A stretch of 64,000 nucleotides of DNA from JBBQVS01 sp964250805 (GTDB lineage: Bacteria > Chloroflexota > Ktedonobacteria > Ktedonobacterales > Ktedonobacteraceae): the NCBI GenBank assembly GCA_964250805.1, contig CAXUHG010000009.1:13111-77110 (forward strand), read 5' to 3'. Both the position numbers and the translations under genes were made by a program. The notes beneath the pieces are model-generated. The model was not told the origin of the DNA, did not search any database, and saw only the letters and a list, made by a program, of their open reading frames with translations. The number at the start of each line of letters is the position of its first letter. Position 1 is the stretch's first letter. Below, one piece after another: positions 18,358 through 27,509 of this stretch.

Positions 18358-18387
18358 GCAGCGTGTCTCATAGAAAGGATTAAGCAC

Positions 18388-18609
18388 ATGCCAATCGACC
18401 CTAATACGTTTGTAACGTTAGCCATGATGTTTCCTATCAAAGACCTGAATTTGACTCTTGAACAATTAGCTTTGCTAGACGAAAATGATATTGCTCGCAT
18501 CTCTCAACTTCTGTTTACAGAGTTAGTGAGGAGCGTGAACGACTTCGAGGAGGTAGTGCAACGATCTGTACATATTGTTATTCAGGAGAAGCGTAATCAC
18601 CTCAGTTAG
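18388..18609 (+). CDS. Small unknown protein B of a paralogous pair
   Basis: 73 residues, 30 bp after its paralogue; AAAGGATT precedes the ATG. Shares the 'F..KDL.LT.E.LALL.E.DI..I...L' helical pattern. The C-terminal part (ELVRSVNDFEEVVQRSVHIV) is another helix. Function unknown. Confidence 0.6.
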   Translation: MPIDPNTFVTLAMMFPIKDLNLTLEQLALLDENDIARISQLLFTELVRSVNDFEEVVQRSVHIVIQEKRNHLS

Positions 18610-18765
18610 TAGGTACAAATAGTAGTCATCTACTGTGGTAGCTTTCATAAACTTTTAGTATGGAAATACACACAGTAGATTTTTTTCCAAGTTTCTCTTC
18701 TTCACTTTCCTCTATGGTATACTCTCTCCCAGGAGTATCACCAATAGGAATGAGAGGAGCGTGCT

Positions 18766-19662
18766 ATGCAGAAAGACACAACGCCTAAGACAACCCTTAC
18801 CCTTTTTGAGGAACAAACTATTCGCCGCGTGTGGTATCAGGATACCTGGTATTTTTCCGTTATCGACGTGATCGCCGCCTTGACCGACTCAAAAAATCCC
18901 CGGCGATATTGGTCAGACCTTAAACGAAAATTGGAAACCGAAGGATATAGTGAGTTGTACGAAAATATCGTACAACTGAAATTGGCCTCAACTACCGACA
19001 AAAAGCAATATGTAACTGATACCGCTAACACGAATACCCTCCTGCGCATTATCCAAACAATCCCTAGTCCCAAAGCAGAACCCTTAAAACGCTGGCTTGC
19101 AGATGTCGGATCACAACGACTTGAAGAAATCGAACATCCAGAAGCAGCACTAGAAAGAATGCGTCAGACGCTAGAGGAGAAGGGCTACCCGAAAGACTGG
19201 ATTGAATTACGCATGCGAAGCATCGCAATTCGTAACGAACTCACTACAGAATGGAGGGAACGCGGCGCACATGACGGTTTAGAATATGCAATCCTTACCA
19301 ATGAAATAGCACAAGGAACGTTTGGGATCACAAAGCAGGAACACCAATCTACCAAAGGGTTGTCAAAACACCATAATGTCAAAGACCATATGACTAACTT
19401 AGAGCTAGTTTTAGACTCATTAGGTGAGGCAACTGCTATTGAATTGCATCAAGGACGCGACTCACAAGGCTTTACCGAATTACAACGAGACGCCAGAGAA
19501 GCTGGTGAAGTTGCAGGGAGCGCACGAAAAGATATTGAGGCTCGTACTGGAATCTCCGTCGTTAATTCATCAAATTTCCTTCACTTAACTAAAGGAAAAA
19601 AACGCGAGAAGCGTATTGAAGAACCACAGCAAAAAAGACTCCTCCCCCCAGATGAGGAATAA
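18766..19662 (+). CDS. Bro-N / DinD-like prophage antirepressor protein
   Basis: 298 residues. The N-terminal Bro-N domain (TIRRVWYQDTWYFSVIDVIAAL, then PRRYWSDLKRKL) is a DNA-binding fold of phage antirepressors. The C-terminal region (NVKDHMTNLELVLDSLGEA, DAREAGEVAGSARKDIEART) matches DNA-damage-inducible protein D. GAGGAG sits 8 nt before the ATG. A lone gene after the small trio; in other genomes such proteins respond to DNA damage or modulate prophage repressors. Prophage remnants were not seen around it. Confidence 0.8.
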   Translation: MQKDTTPKTTLTLFEEQTIRRVWYQDTWYFSVIDVIAALTDSKNPRRYWSDLKRKLETEGYSELYENIVQLKLASTTDKKQYVTDTANTNTLLRIIQTIPSPKAEPLKRWLADVGSQRLEEIEHPEAALERMRQTLEEKGYPKDWIELRMRSIAIRNELTTEWRERGAHDGLEYAILTNEIAQGTFGITKQEHQSTKGLSKHHNVKDHMTNLELVLDSLGEATAIELHQGRDSQGFTELQRDAREAGEVAGSARKDIEARTGISVVNSSNFLHLTKGKKREKRIEEPQQKRLLPPDEE

Positions 19663-19852
19663 TACTATATTCACAAGAAGTATTTCTCGTTTTTCCTAAT
19701 TCCCATGAGAAATCAAAAGCACTGTAGGTGTTATAGAAAGCACAGCACATATATCTTACAGTTCTTTAAATGTCAGGATAACAGAAATGTCAGAACAATA
19801 GGATCAAAGTTAGTAGCATTTCCTGTAGTATCGGCATCGTTGGTACTCCTCC

Positions 19853-20617
19853 TTATTGAAACGTGAACGGCTGATCGTAGTAGCCTACAAAGTCACACTT
19901 TGTGTTGCACAGTTTTAGGGGTGCTGTAATTTTATACGTTGCCTGTTGTGGAGTGAATGTGAATGTGATAGTGCTCTGCTTAATGTACCCGCTTTGTCCA
20001 TAAGGTTCCAGTAGTACATAGTTGTCTAAGCCCACCATACCCCCATTATCTGCGTATGATGACTGCCCGTTGAGGTCAAGTTTAAAATAGGAGAATGCGG
20101 GACTAAGCAGTTTATTACCGATATTCATCAAGGTGACATCCCATGTCATGCGATGCGTGTCGCTTTGAATATGCACTCCTGTTATACGCACTTGTACAGG
20201 GTTGGTTCCACACTGACAATTCATGACATATGGTAGGGTTGCAGCCCTAGTAGCTGGTCCAGGAGTTGGCGGCAATGTGGGAACCGGGCTAGGCGTGTCA
20301 GTAGGTTGGGGTGTATCAGTTGGCGTGATCGTTGGAGTATCCGTAGGCACCACGGTAGGTGGTATCGTTGGAGTATCCATAGGCTGAGCGGTAGGTGATA
20401 CAAGAGTATCACCTACTCCACCTATTTTACCAGAGGCAAAAGATGAAGAAGTATAAACATAAGTTGCAATGATAAAAATAATAGTAAATATAATAGACGC
20501 AATGATAAAACGGAGTGGTGGCTTATGAGACTGCCACGATGCAAATGCCTGAATAATACTTGCAAGTATACCAACGCCTGCGCCTAGAGCAACTACAGCA
20601 ACTACTAAAATGTTCAT
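19853..20617 (-). CDS. Membrane-anchored secreted protein with Thr/Pro linker, copy 1 of an inverted pair
   Basis: 254 residues. Two transmembrane helices at the N-terminus (VVAVVALGAGVGILASIIQA; FIIASIIFTIIFIIATYVY), then a long Pro/Thr-rich linker of repeated PTDTPTITPTDTP type, then a beta-sandwich-like domain (QVRITGVHIQSDTHRMTW) resembling DUF4352-type ligand domains, with four Cys (CQC, CNTKC). Its start lies one base outside the 80-bp inverted repeat shared with the divergent paralogue. Function unknown; probably displays the C-terminal domain outside the cell. Confidence 0.7.
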   Translation of the reverse strand: MNILVVAVVALGAGVGILASIIQAFASWQSHKPPLRFIIASIIFTIIFIIATYVYTSSSFASGKIGGVGDTLVSPTAQPMDTPTIPPTVVPTDTPTITPTDTPQPTDTPSPVPTLPPTPGPATRAATLPYVMNCQCGTNPVQVRITGVHIQSDTHRMTWDVTLMNIGNKLLSPAFSYFKLDLNGQSSYADNGGMVGLDNYVLLEPYGQSGYIKQSTITFTFTPQQATYKITAPLKLCNTKCDFVGYYDQPFTFQ

Positions 20618-20620
20618 TAC

Positions 20621-21049
20621 ACGTCTCCATACAGGGTAGAACTACGTAAACAGTAATCGAAGTAAGATGCAAGTGCTACAGTGATAATTGCCAATCCTAT
20701 TTTACTTAACAGAAATCCAAAAGTATAGCTTTTTTACTGCAAGTCCCCATATTGCAACCCTTAAAAAGGAACAATAGGTAGGCAGATACCGATAGTTCCT
20801 AGAGACCATCAGTTTTCTCTCCTGTTTCCTTATCTATTTCTAGGGCTGGCCGAGAACCCTTCTGGTCTCTGAGAACTGGTTATGCTGACCTCCACATGAC
20901 TCCTTTGATAGTTGGTATACAAGTACTTTCAGTAAAAAACTATACGTTTGCATGTGTATTACAGTAGAATAAGATTGGCAATTATCACTGTAGCACTTGC
21001 ATCTTACTTCGATTACTGTTTACGTAGTTCTACCACTGTATGGAGACGT
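20621..21049. repeat. 80-bp inverted repeat in front of two divergent paralogues
   Basis: Arms 20621-20700 and 20970-21049 match at nearly every position (shared core includes GATTGGCAATTATCACTGTA). Each arm is the upstream region of one of the two paralogous membrane genes, so gene plus promoter was duplicated in inverted orientation. The 269-bp centre holds no gene. Confidence 0.85.
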
Positions 21050-21052
21050 TTG

Positions 21053-21796
21053 ATGAATTTTGTAGTTTTGATTTTTGCTGTAGTTGCAGGCGTGTCTTTA
21101 CTAGCAAGTGTTATTCAGGGACTTGTGGCATGGCACTCGACAAATCCGTTACAAAGAAAACAACTGCGCCCATATATTATTTTTTCATGCCTATTAACAG
21201 TCATTTTTGTCATTGCAACATATTTTTCATCAATTGCACATCCAAGCACTACAGGTGAAGCGGGTGATCCTACTGCTCAGCAGACAGCTACTCCAACGAT
21301 ACCATTGACCATAACACCAACAGATACTCCGACGCCAACAATAACACCTACTCCCACGTCTACCCTAGCACCTACTCCCACAGAATTGAAATTAGCCGGA
21401 CCAGAAACGCTTTCTGTAAACATTACCTTGCATTGTGATTGTACTGATCCAGTGGTCGCAACAATAACGAAGATTGTTGTAGAGCCTGCGCAGAATAGGA
21501 TGCTCTGGACCATTTCCTTCTACAATAATGCACAAAGTAGAAATTCCGCTAGTTTTAACGTGTTTCATTTACAAAAAGGCGATCAGGCTAACGATCCAAC
21601 GACGAGAGAACAAACATATGCTGCAACGGGAACAGGGATAGGAGTAGATAACGTGGGTTTACAAGCAGGTGAAACTAAGCCAATCATTCTAACTTTCTCA
21701 TATATACCGTATAAAGGTATCTCCTATACATTAACAAGCGAGTTAGAAACAGATTACGTTACTGTTAAATATAATCCGGTCCTTATCAATTTTTAG
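21053..21796 (+). CDS. Membrane-anchored secreted protein with Thr/Pro linker, copy 2 of an inverted pair
   Basis: 247 residues from ATG 21053; the upstream frame (from 20948) lies in the inverted repeat and is not shared by copy 1 as protein, so it is excluded. Same architecture as copy 1: MNFVVLIFAVVAGVSLLASV, second helix (IIFSCLLTVIFVIATYF), a Thr/Pro linker (TDTPTPTITPTPTSTLAPTP), then a beta domain (VVATITKIVVEPAQNRMLWT). The two proteins are clearly diverged, more so than their promoters. Function unknown. Confidence 0.7.
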   Translation: MNFVVLIFAVVAGVSLLASVIQGLVAWHSTNPLQRKQLRPYIIFSCLLTVIFVIATYFSSIAHPSTTGEAGDPTAQQTATPTIPLTITPTDTPTPTITPTPTSTLAPTPTELKLAGPETLSVNITLHCDCTDPVVATITKIVVEPAQNRMLWTISFYNNAQSRNSASFNVFHLQKGDQANDPTTREQTYAATGTGIGVDNVGLQAGETKPIILTFSYIPYKGISYTLTSELETDYVTVKYNPVLINF

Positions 21797-21817
21797 GTAG
21801 AAGTATATGAAATATAT

Positions 21818-21891
21818 GCAGAATATGTCAGTATTGCTGATGTGCATATGCAGAAGCCTTTTTTGCTATAATACCTGCATATGCAGGATCA
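21818..21891 (+). promoter_or_regulatory. Repeated TGCATATGCA operator-like motifs over the recombinase promoter
   Basis: TATGCAG recurs three times; two are the palindromes TGCATATGCA (near 21842) and CCTGCATATGCAGG, the latter containing the start codon of the recombinase. A TATAAT box lies about 15 nt before the ATG, so the message would be nearly leaderless and an occupied palindrome would block it. Confidence 0.5.
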
Positions 21892-22795
21892 ATTATCGCT
21901 GTTTCAGCGCAAAACATTTCCAGTGACTTCTGTGCAAAGCACGCCTCCCCCATCTCCGACAGCAACCAGTTTTTTATTTTCTGTGCTGCCAAACTACTTT
22001 TTGTATTTACAGGCAAAAGGCTACTCCTCTTACACCCCGGGCGACTTTACGGCGGACGTGAAAAAGTTTGGCACCTACATTAGCAACAAAGTACTTGCTG
22101 AGATTACCACCAATGATATTCGTGACTGGTTACAGGCACTGCGGACCCGTGAGCGCATGAGTGAAAAATCTATCAGCCGCAAGCGATCAGCATTGAACAA
22201 CTTTTTTTCCTGGCTTGTTATAGAAAGTGTGCTTGACAGTAATCCTATGGCACCGATCCCGAACACAAAAGTTATTCCTCCATTACCGGAGATTTTATTT
22301 GAGGCTGAATGCACGAAACTGAAAGAAGCAGTCAGCACCGACCCCCGAATGTATTTGCTTGTGTTGCTGCTCTTAGAAACAGGCATAAAAACAGAAGAGC
22401 TATTAGCATTGCAGCTTTTCCACATCGACACATCAAATAAGTATGCCCCGGAGGTCTGGATTAAGCATCGCGGCAAAAAAGTGCGCAAAGATCGCAAGCT
22501 GAAGCTACCACGAGAAATTATTCCAGTCCTGAAGGATTATGTTGCAACATACACGATCACTGGTACCCTATTTCCCTATACCCACCGTTACATTTCAAAG
22601 CTCTTGAGTGGTGCTCGCGAGCGTGCAGGCATACAAAAGCCATTATCAGCACATTTGCTGAGAAACACCTGTGCCGTCCGGCAGATCAAAAGCGGCGAGC
22701 CTATAGAGCGGGTATTGCTGAAATTAGGACTGGCTGAAACAACGTGGGAAGAGGCTAAAGAGAAATATCTGAAGTTAACCAGTAGTGCGTTATAG
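21881..22795 (+). CDS. Tyrosine recombinase/integrase with altered catalytic residues
   Basis: 304 residues. N-terminal SAM-like core-binding domain (YLQAKGYSSYTPGDFTADV, KSISRKRSALNNFFSWL) and a C-terminal catalytic domain. The box I Arg of 'TGLR.SEL' is Lys170 here (TGIKTEELLAL); HLLR (H258, R261) is present; the box II His position 'LGH' reads LGL; a Tyr follows in KEKYLKL. With two of the usual catalytic residues changed, strand transfer may be impaired, or the protein may act as a DNA-binding regulator. No ribosome site; see the promoter palindromes. Confidence 0.75.
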   Translation: MQDQLSLFQRKTFPVTSVQSTPPPSPTATSFLFSVLPNYFLYLQAKGYSSYTPGDFTADVKKFGTYISNKVLAEITTNDIRDWLQALRTRERMSEKSISRKRSALNNFFSWLVIESVLDSNPMAPIPNTKVIPPLPEILFEAECTKLKEAVSTDPRMYLLVLLLLETGIKTEELLALQLFHIDTSNKYAPEVWIKHRGKKVRKDRKLKLPREIIPVLKDYVATYTITGTLFPYTHRYISKLLSGARERAGIQKPLSAHLLRNTCAVRQIKSGEPIERVLLKLGLAETTWEEAKEKYLKLTSSAL

Positions 22796-23105
22796 CAGCA
22801 TGCGCCATTTCTTGACAAACGAAAAACTATACATATATAAAAACCTGTACACTCGTTACTACCTCTTATGTTTCATATATAATTTCTATAATTCACGCTT
22901 CTACCTGAAAAACCCTTGACAAGCGTAACGCTAAGTGTACGCTCGAAATAACCGTAAAAAACAGAGTATGGTATGCTCTTTTCAGCAGATATTGTGCTTC
23001 TTTGAAATTTAGTATCGGTTCATACTGACAAAATCGCTGAAACTCAGTATACATACATTGAGTTCAGAATATTGACACTACCTAGCAATAACGAGGATAT
23101 AGGAC
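22796..23105. promoter_or_regulatory. Intergenic region with two TTGACA boxes
   Basis: TTGACA near 22812 followed about 17 nt later by TATA-rich sequence, and TTGACA near 22917 overlapping the palindrome AGCGTAACGCT. These could drive the small membrane gene at 23106. No gene seen. Confidence 0.4.
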
Positions 23106-23396
23106 ATGAAATATAAACAGCAGCACAAGAAAACGTTTACGCTTAGAGATAGGATGATGCAATCTCTGCCAACCAATTTCTATGATGTGTTAGCAGGTAT
23201 CGTCATACTTGCTTCCCTAGTTTGGTCTATCAAAAATAACAATAGCAGTATACTACCTGAAATATTAACTTTTCTTGTTGCAGCAATCGGAGCACGAACG
23301 CCAGTAGCAAAAGAGGTAGCAACAGCACTCCTCCAAAAGGTTCGCATTGAGCCAGAAAATAAGCGCACGTCAAATGAAGATGTTAATTCAAGTTAG
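23106..23396 (+). CDS. Small membrane protein
   Basis: 96 residues. A basic N-terminus (KYKQQHKKTFTLRDR) precedes a hydrophobic helix (YDVLAGIVILASLVWSI), a loop, a second hydrophobic stretch (ILTFLVAAIGA), then a basic tail. AGGATATAGG precedes the ATG. No family recognised; small holin-like or anchor proteins have such a layout, but nothing supports lysis. Confidence 0.5.
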   Translation: MKYKQQHKKTFTLRDRMMQSLPTNFYDVLAGIVILASLVWSIKNNNSSILPEILTFLVAAIGARTPVAKEVATALLQKVRIEPENKRTSNEDVNSS

Positions 23397-23603
23397 TGGC
23401 AGAATCGGTACGTTTTGCAAATATAGGGTTACGCTCATGCCGACTCATCAGGAGGGTACGAATACCTGCTCTCATCGCTTGCGGGAAAAACGGTCAAAAG
23501 GCACACAAACCTTTGCCTCTTGAACTGAGGGAATGCATCTGCCGATATATTTTTCCGCACTGGATCAGTGCCCAAATACGTACTCCACTCATGAGTCGGT
23601 ATG

Positions 23604-23786
23604 TTACGCTTTCCCACCTTTACTTGCTACCTCACGCCGTTTTTCAGGAGGCAATACTGCAAAGCCTTTCGGCACTCTTGCTTTCCCGCCTCTGCTTTGA
23701 ATCGCGTATTTTTTAGCCGGATCGTATTTCGAGGATGCAAAGCCTTGATTACTTTTTTTATGAGGTTGCCCTTTTATGGGTGGCAT
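23604..23786 (-). CDS. KGG-repeat (stress-type) small protein
   Basis: 60 residues with the motif YDPAKKYAIQSRGGKARVPK and a second KGGKA at the C-terminus, typical of KGG-domain proteins found in stress-response and spore-related contexts. A TATAAT lies 10 nt before the ATG (minus strand, 23797-23802), so the transcript is nearly leaderless. It lies just downstream of the serine recombinase on the same strand. Confidence 0.7.
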   Translation of the reverse strand: MPPIKGQPHKKSNQGFASSKYDPAKKYAIQSRGGKARVPKGFAVLPPEKRREVASKGGKA

Positions 23787-23810
23787 ACGTGAGAAGATTA
23801 TAGCATATGT

Positions 23811-24389
23811 TTACTCATCCTTCTGGGTCTGTGTCGCCGTTCCCACATAACGGTAAAACGTCGATTTAGAGATGTTGAGCGTCTTACAAATATCTTTAAT
23901 ATTATTCGATTTATCGGCAAAGAGTTGGCGGGCCAGCTTGACTTTGTTCGAGGTGGCAAGGGTTGGGGGTCGCCCTCCCTTTCTTCCTCTGGCGCGTGCT
24001 GCGTCAAGTCCTGCTTTGGTTCGTTCAGAAATAAGGTTCCGCTCGAACTCTGCTAACATGGCAATGAATTGAAAAAAGAGCATTCCCGTTGCGGTTCCGG
24101 TATTCAAGTGTTCGGTCAGAGACACTAGCGTTATCTTGCGCTCTTTTAATTTCTCAACCGTCTCAATGAGTTGTTTGAGACTTCGCCCTAAGCGGTCCAG
24201 CTTCCACACAACAAACGTGTCCCCTTCATTCAGATATGCAAGTGCTTCTAAAAGCTCCTTGCGGTCAAAGCGCGTTCCTGTTTGTTTATCGGTAAAGATG
24301 CGTACACACCCTTGTTTTTTGAGTGCGTCAAGTTGCAGCCCTAAGTGTTGTTCAACTCTGCTAACTCTGGCGTATCCAATTAGTTGCAT
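23811..24389 (-). CDS. Serine recombinase (resolvase/invertase, small Pin type)
   Basis: 192 residues. GYARVSRVEQ places the catalytic Ser at position 10; VWKLDRLGRSLKQLIE and FFQFIAMLAEFERNLISERT are the standard catalytic-domain motifs and long E-helix; the C-terminus is a resolvase HTH (NIKDICKTLNISKSTFYRY). AAGGAG precedes the ATG. Such enzymes cut ~28-bp dyads; two similar dyads lie at 24543-24570 and 26062-26089, flanking the MFS gene. Whether they are its sites is inference. Confidence 0.9.
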   Translation of the reverse strand: MQLIGYARVSRVEQHLGLQLDALKKQGCVRIFTDKQTGTRFDRKELLEALAYLNEGDTFVVWKLDRLGRSLKQLIETVEKLKERKITLVSLTEHLNTGTATGMLFFQFIAMLAEFERNLISERTKAGLDAARARGRKGGRPPTLATSNKVKLARQLFADKSNNIKDICKTLNISKSTFYRYVGTATQTQKDE

Positions 24390-24542
24390 ATCTTCATCTC
24401 CTTATGGTTCTTTCAGTCCTCATCTCCCTACAGTACCATAAAAGGGTATGAATTGCTAGTATTTAGGACTATGAATAATGGGACGAGTTTCTAGGACAAT
24501 TTGGGACGAGGAAATGCGTGGGGTTTTTAGGATCGTCAATTC

Positions 24543-24570
24543 GTCCCATTAAATGACCGTTTAATGAGAC
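24543..24570. repeat. 28-bp dyad, possible recombinase site 1
   Basis: Imperfect dyad with half-sites GTCCCATTAAATGA and CCGTTTAATGAGAC. It matches the dyad at 26062-26089 at 22 of 28 positions. Related GGGACGAG repeats lie at 24480-24510, between it and the serine recombinase gene, as in multi-subsite res regions. Confidence 0.5.
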
Positions 24571-24698
24571 AGATATAGAAAGCTTATAAACGAGAAAATA
24601 GACGCAGCGAAAATAGAGGTTGACGAAATCAAACAGCGTCAACGACCCCGACACTCTGACTAGCCATAAACTCAGGAATACTATAAATCTGCTTCCCC

Positions 24699-25895
24699 TT
24701 ATGCATGATACAGTTTTTTATTAAAAGTGGTCATGAGAAACAAGAGAAACAGTAAACATGAGAATACTCCAATAGTCCATTTACTCCCAAAAATTTGCAA
24801 AAGATTGCCAGTAATGAAGAAACCAAAAGAATATGCTCCTAATACTACTAACCGAGTAAGACTGGTAACTCTTCCTCGAATTTCATCAGGAATAATTTTT
24901 GCTGAGTAAGATGATGTTGTTACATCATATAATGGGTCTATCATATAAAATAGTGCTGTGATACCTGCTACTAGAAAATTATTTATTGCACCAGCATACA
25001 GGGTAAAGATCAGGAAACTGAGAAGTGATATACCAATAAGCAGTTGCCTCAGGTGAAAGCGTTTATGTATTTTTGCAGAAACAAATGAACCCAGAATACC
25101 TCCTCCTGCTCCAACAGCAAAAATAAGACCGATAAATAAAGAAGAGGCATGATGCTCTTTGGCAAGAACAATTAATAGAAGATACAAACCAGCAGCAAGA
25201 ATTGTTCTTCCTGCCGTAATAACATTAAGAAAACGTAACGTCGGTTGTTTCCAGAACCACATGATTGCTTCTTTGACTTCGTGATGGATAGCTTTACGTT
25301 CTGCTTTCGATTCTGTCCCTAGTGGTATATTGATGAAAAAAATGGAAATTGCATTGATAAAATAAGAAAGAGCGTCAACGAAAAAAGCAATAATACCCCC
25401 TGTTAATTGATAGAGAAATCCTCCTAACGGTGGGCCAAGAAGTAAAGCGATGTGGTCGGCAGTTCCAGATTGTGCAGAGGCAATTGGGAACTGTTCTTTG
25501 GAAACAACCTTTGGGAATGAGGCAAATCTCCCTAAATTCGCAAATACAAAGAAAGAACCCTCTATTGCACTAGCAATGTATAGCCATATTACGGGAAGAT
25601 TGTGAAAGGCCAATGCTAGGGCTATACTTCCCATTGCTAGTCCGCTACCAAGATTAGCTATAACCATGACAATTTTTCTATCCCATCTGTCAATCAATAC
25701 ACCAGCTGGAATAGCCCAAATCACATAGACAAGTCCTCGTATTGCAGCAACACCTCCGGCTTGTGCAGAAGAACCTGTCAAAGCAAGCACAACTAATGGA
25801 AGGGCAATACCAGACACCTCAGTTCCTACCCAGGAGACAAGCTGTCCACTCCATAGAAGCATAAAATTTCGTTGTTTCCAAAGAGATTTATTCAT
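24699..25895 (-). CDS. MFS transporter (efflux type, 12 helices)
   Basis: 398 residues, about 12 hydrophobic helices. Start region WKQRNFMLLWSGQLVSWVG and loop 2-3 motif GVLIDRWDRKIVMVIANLG are those of MFS_3/enterobactin-exporter-like drug or siderophore exporters. Lower GC than the genes on either side. Lies between two dyads that may be recombinase sites. A second MFS gene of similar type sits in the transposon at 56 kb. Confidence 0.85.
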   Translation of the reverse strand: MNKSLWKQRNFMLLWSGQLVSWVGTEVSGIALPLVVLALTGSSAQAGGVAAIRGLVYVIWAIPAGVLIDRWDRKIVMVIANLGSGLAMGSIALALAFHNLPVIWLYIASAIEGSFFVFANLGRFASFPKVVSKEQFPIASAQSGTADHIALLLGPPLGGFLYQLTGGIIAFFVDALSYFINAISIFFINIPLGTESKAERKAIHHEVKEAIMWFWKQPTLRFLNVITAGRTILAAGLYLLLIVLAKEHHASSLFIGLIFAVGAGGGILGSFVSAKIHKRFHLRQLLIGISLLSFLIFTLYAGAINNFLVAGITALFYMIDPLYDVTTSSYSAKIIPDEIRGRVTSLTRLVVLGAYSFGFFITGNLLQIFGSKWTIGVFSCLLFLLFLMTTFNKKLYHA

Positions 25896-26061
25896 TACGT
25901 TAGTCCTAGCACAATGACCTTAATTTGCTACTCTTTTTTAGTTCATAACATTTCCCTTATCGCGTCGCGCAATACTTCGTTTACGACTAGGAAAACATGA
26001 TTGTACGACACGATGAGGCATTGCAGCAGCCCAACAAGTTATTATCTTCTATTTTTGTTTT

Positions 26062-26089
26062 GTCTCATTTAACGAGCGTTTATCGAGAC
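26062..26089. repeat. 28-bp dyad, possible recombinase site 2
   Basis: Half-sites GTCTCATTTAACGA and GCGTTTATCGAGAC. Partner of the dyad at 24543-24570. Confidence 0.5.
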
Positions 26090-26268
26090 ATTGATCTATA
26101 AAGCCTGTTTGCTATAATCATCTTCACCAAATGAAATAAAGTTACTAAAGGAATTTGCAGAGTGGTATCACACAGATGTAGAAAGTTTCGCTCACAAAGC
26201 AATTGCAGAGTATATTAAGCGGAATATGGAAAAAGTCATGTCCAACCAGCCAAGTAGGGTACAAGAAG

Positions 26269-26461
26269 GGGTTCCAGTAACAAGTGGACAGGAAGCAACG
26301 GTACGATTGAAACATAGCCGGTAGAGCCAATGGAGAGGAGAGAGCCACCTTTTTCTCTTTGCTTTCACCGTGCTGAAACAGTCCGTAGAGCCTGCAAAGA
26401 ACGAATGTAGTCTCAATGAAAAATTCTACCGTTGCTTCTTGTCCACTTGCTACTGGAACCC
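26269..26461. mobile_element. 193-bp MITE-like element
   Basis: About 35-bp inverted ends starting GGGTTCCAGTAACAAGTGGA on the left (26269-26303), matching the right arm (26427-26461) with two or three mismatches. No clear target duplication and no ORF that looks coding. The rest of 25896-26867 holds no supported gene. Confidence 0.55.
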
Positions 26462-26867
26462 TAACATACCTTGGTCTCAGCACGAGACCGGTGCAGATTT
26501 TAGAGCACATAGGTGGGAGAGCACGCGAAGCATATCCTGTATCTCACGCTCGCTGGTGTGGGCATAGAGTACCGTTTGTGATCAAACGCGAAATCGTTCT
26601 TAGAGGTGTTTCGTAATACCTTCCTAGACAAAGAATACCTTTGAAACGAGCGAGCATGCGCAAGAGCCATCCTCTTCTGCACACGATTGTTTTTCCTTGC
26701 GAAATGATGTATGCTTTTAGTGAAAGCCATGCCTTCTTCCTAGTGAACCGTTTCCTCACGCGAGCAATCTCTCTGTGGTGAGACGAAACCTGGTACTCTC
26801 CGAGGTCGAAGCAATGTCAATACGAGAAGGACCACCAAACAGACGGTTGTCTTAAGGAGGGAGCAGC

Positions 26868-27509
26868 ATGTATGCAGAATATAACACGCTCAGGCGAACA
26901 CCGGGTCTCGTGACGTGGTTGCTCTGGGTCGTCCTGACCTGTATGGGGGGAAGCCTCGGTACACTCATTACCATCCTCAACCCCAACTCAACCTCTTTCC
27001 TCAACCAGCTGTTCATCTGGTTCTTCCTGGTCTCGCCTCTCTTCTTTGTCGCGCTCGGCCAATGGCTGCTGCTGCGCCGCTTTGTTGCTCAATCGGGGTG
27101 GTGGCTGCTCAGCAGTGTGCTCGGTTTCATCTTTGTGCTCCCTTATCTGCTCTTCTACGGCTTCTCGTTCGAGTCTCTCGGGTACAGGTCACTGACGTTT
27201 GGCACCCAAGAGTTCTGGAGCGTGACCCTCTCACTGACGATCATGTCGCTGATCTGGCGCTTTGGGAAGAGACCGAGACGGGTGGCCTGGTGGGTCATTG
27301 GCAGTGCCATTGCCTGGGGGGTAGGATACTCAGTCAGCCAGCAGTTTCTGCCAAGCCTCTTCTGGCATGGGGCAACTCCAACTCCACCAAATGTCCCATG
27401 GCTCGTCGCTCTCCAATGGGTCGTTGTAGGAACTCCTTGGGCTATCATCGGTGCCATCACGGGTGTGGTGCTCATCTGGCTTGGACGTGCGACGGTACCT
27501 GGTCGGTGA
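26868..27509 (+). CDS. Multi-pass membrane protein of unknown function
   Basis: 213 residues with about six hydrophobic helices (for example WLLWVVLTCMGGSLGTLI, LFIWFFLVSPLFFVALGQ, WVVVGTPWAIIGAITGVVLI). AAGGAGGGAGCAGC precedes the ATG. GC is clearly higher than in the flanks, a sign of a separate origin. No enzyme or transporter motif was recognised. Confidence 0.65.
   Translation: MYAEYNTLRRTPGLVTWLLWVVLTCMGGSLGTLITILNPNSTSFLNQLFIWFFLVSPLFFVALGQWLLLRRFVAQSGWWLLSSVLGFIFVLPYLLFYGFSFESLGYRSLTFGTQEFWSVTLSLTIMSLIWRFGKRPRRVAWWVIGSAIAWGVGYSVSQQFLPSLFWHGATPTPPNVPWLVALQWVVVGTPWAIIGAITGVVLIWLGRATVPGR

Noticed and set aside
23396..23716. Plus-strand frame opposite the KGG gene
   Set aside because: The minus-strand KGG motif explains the conservation better.
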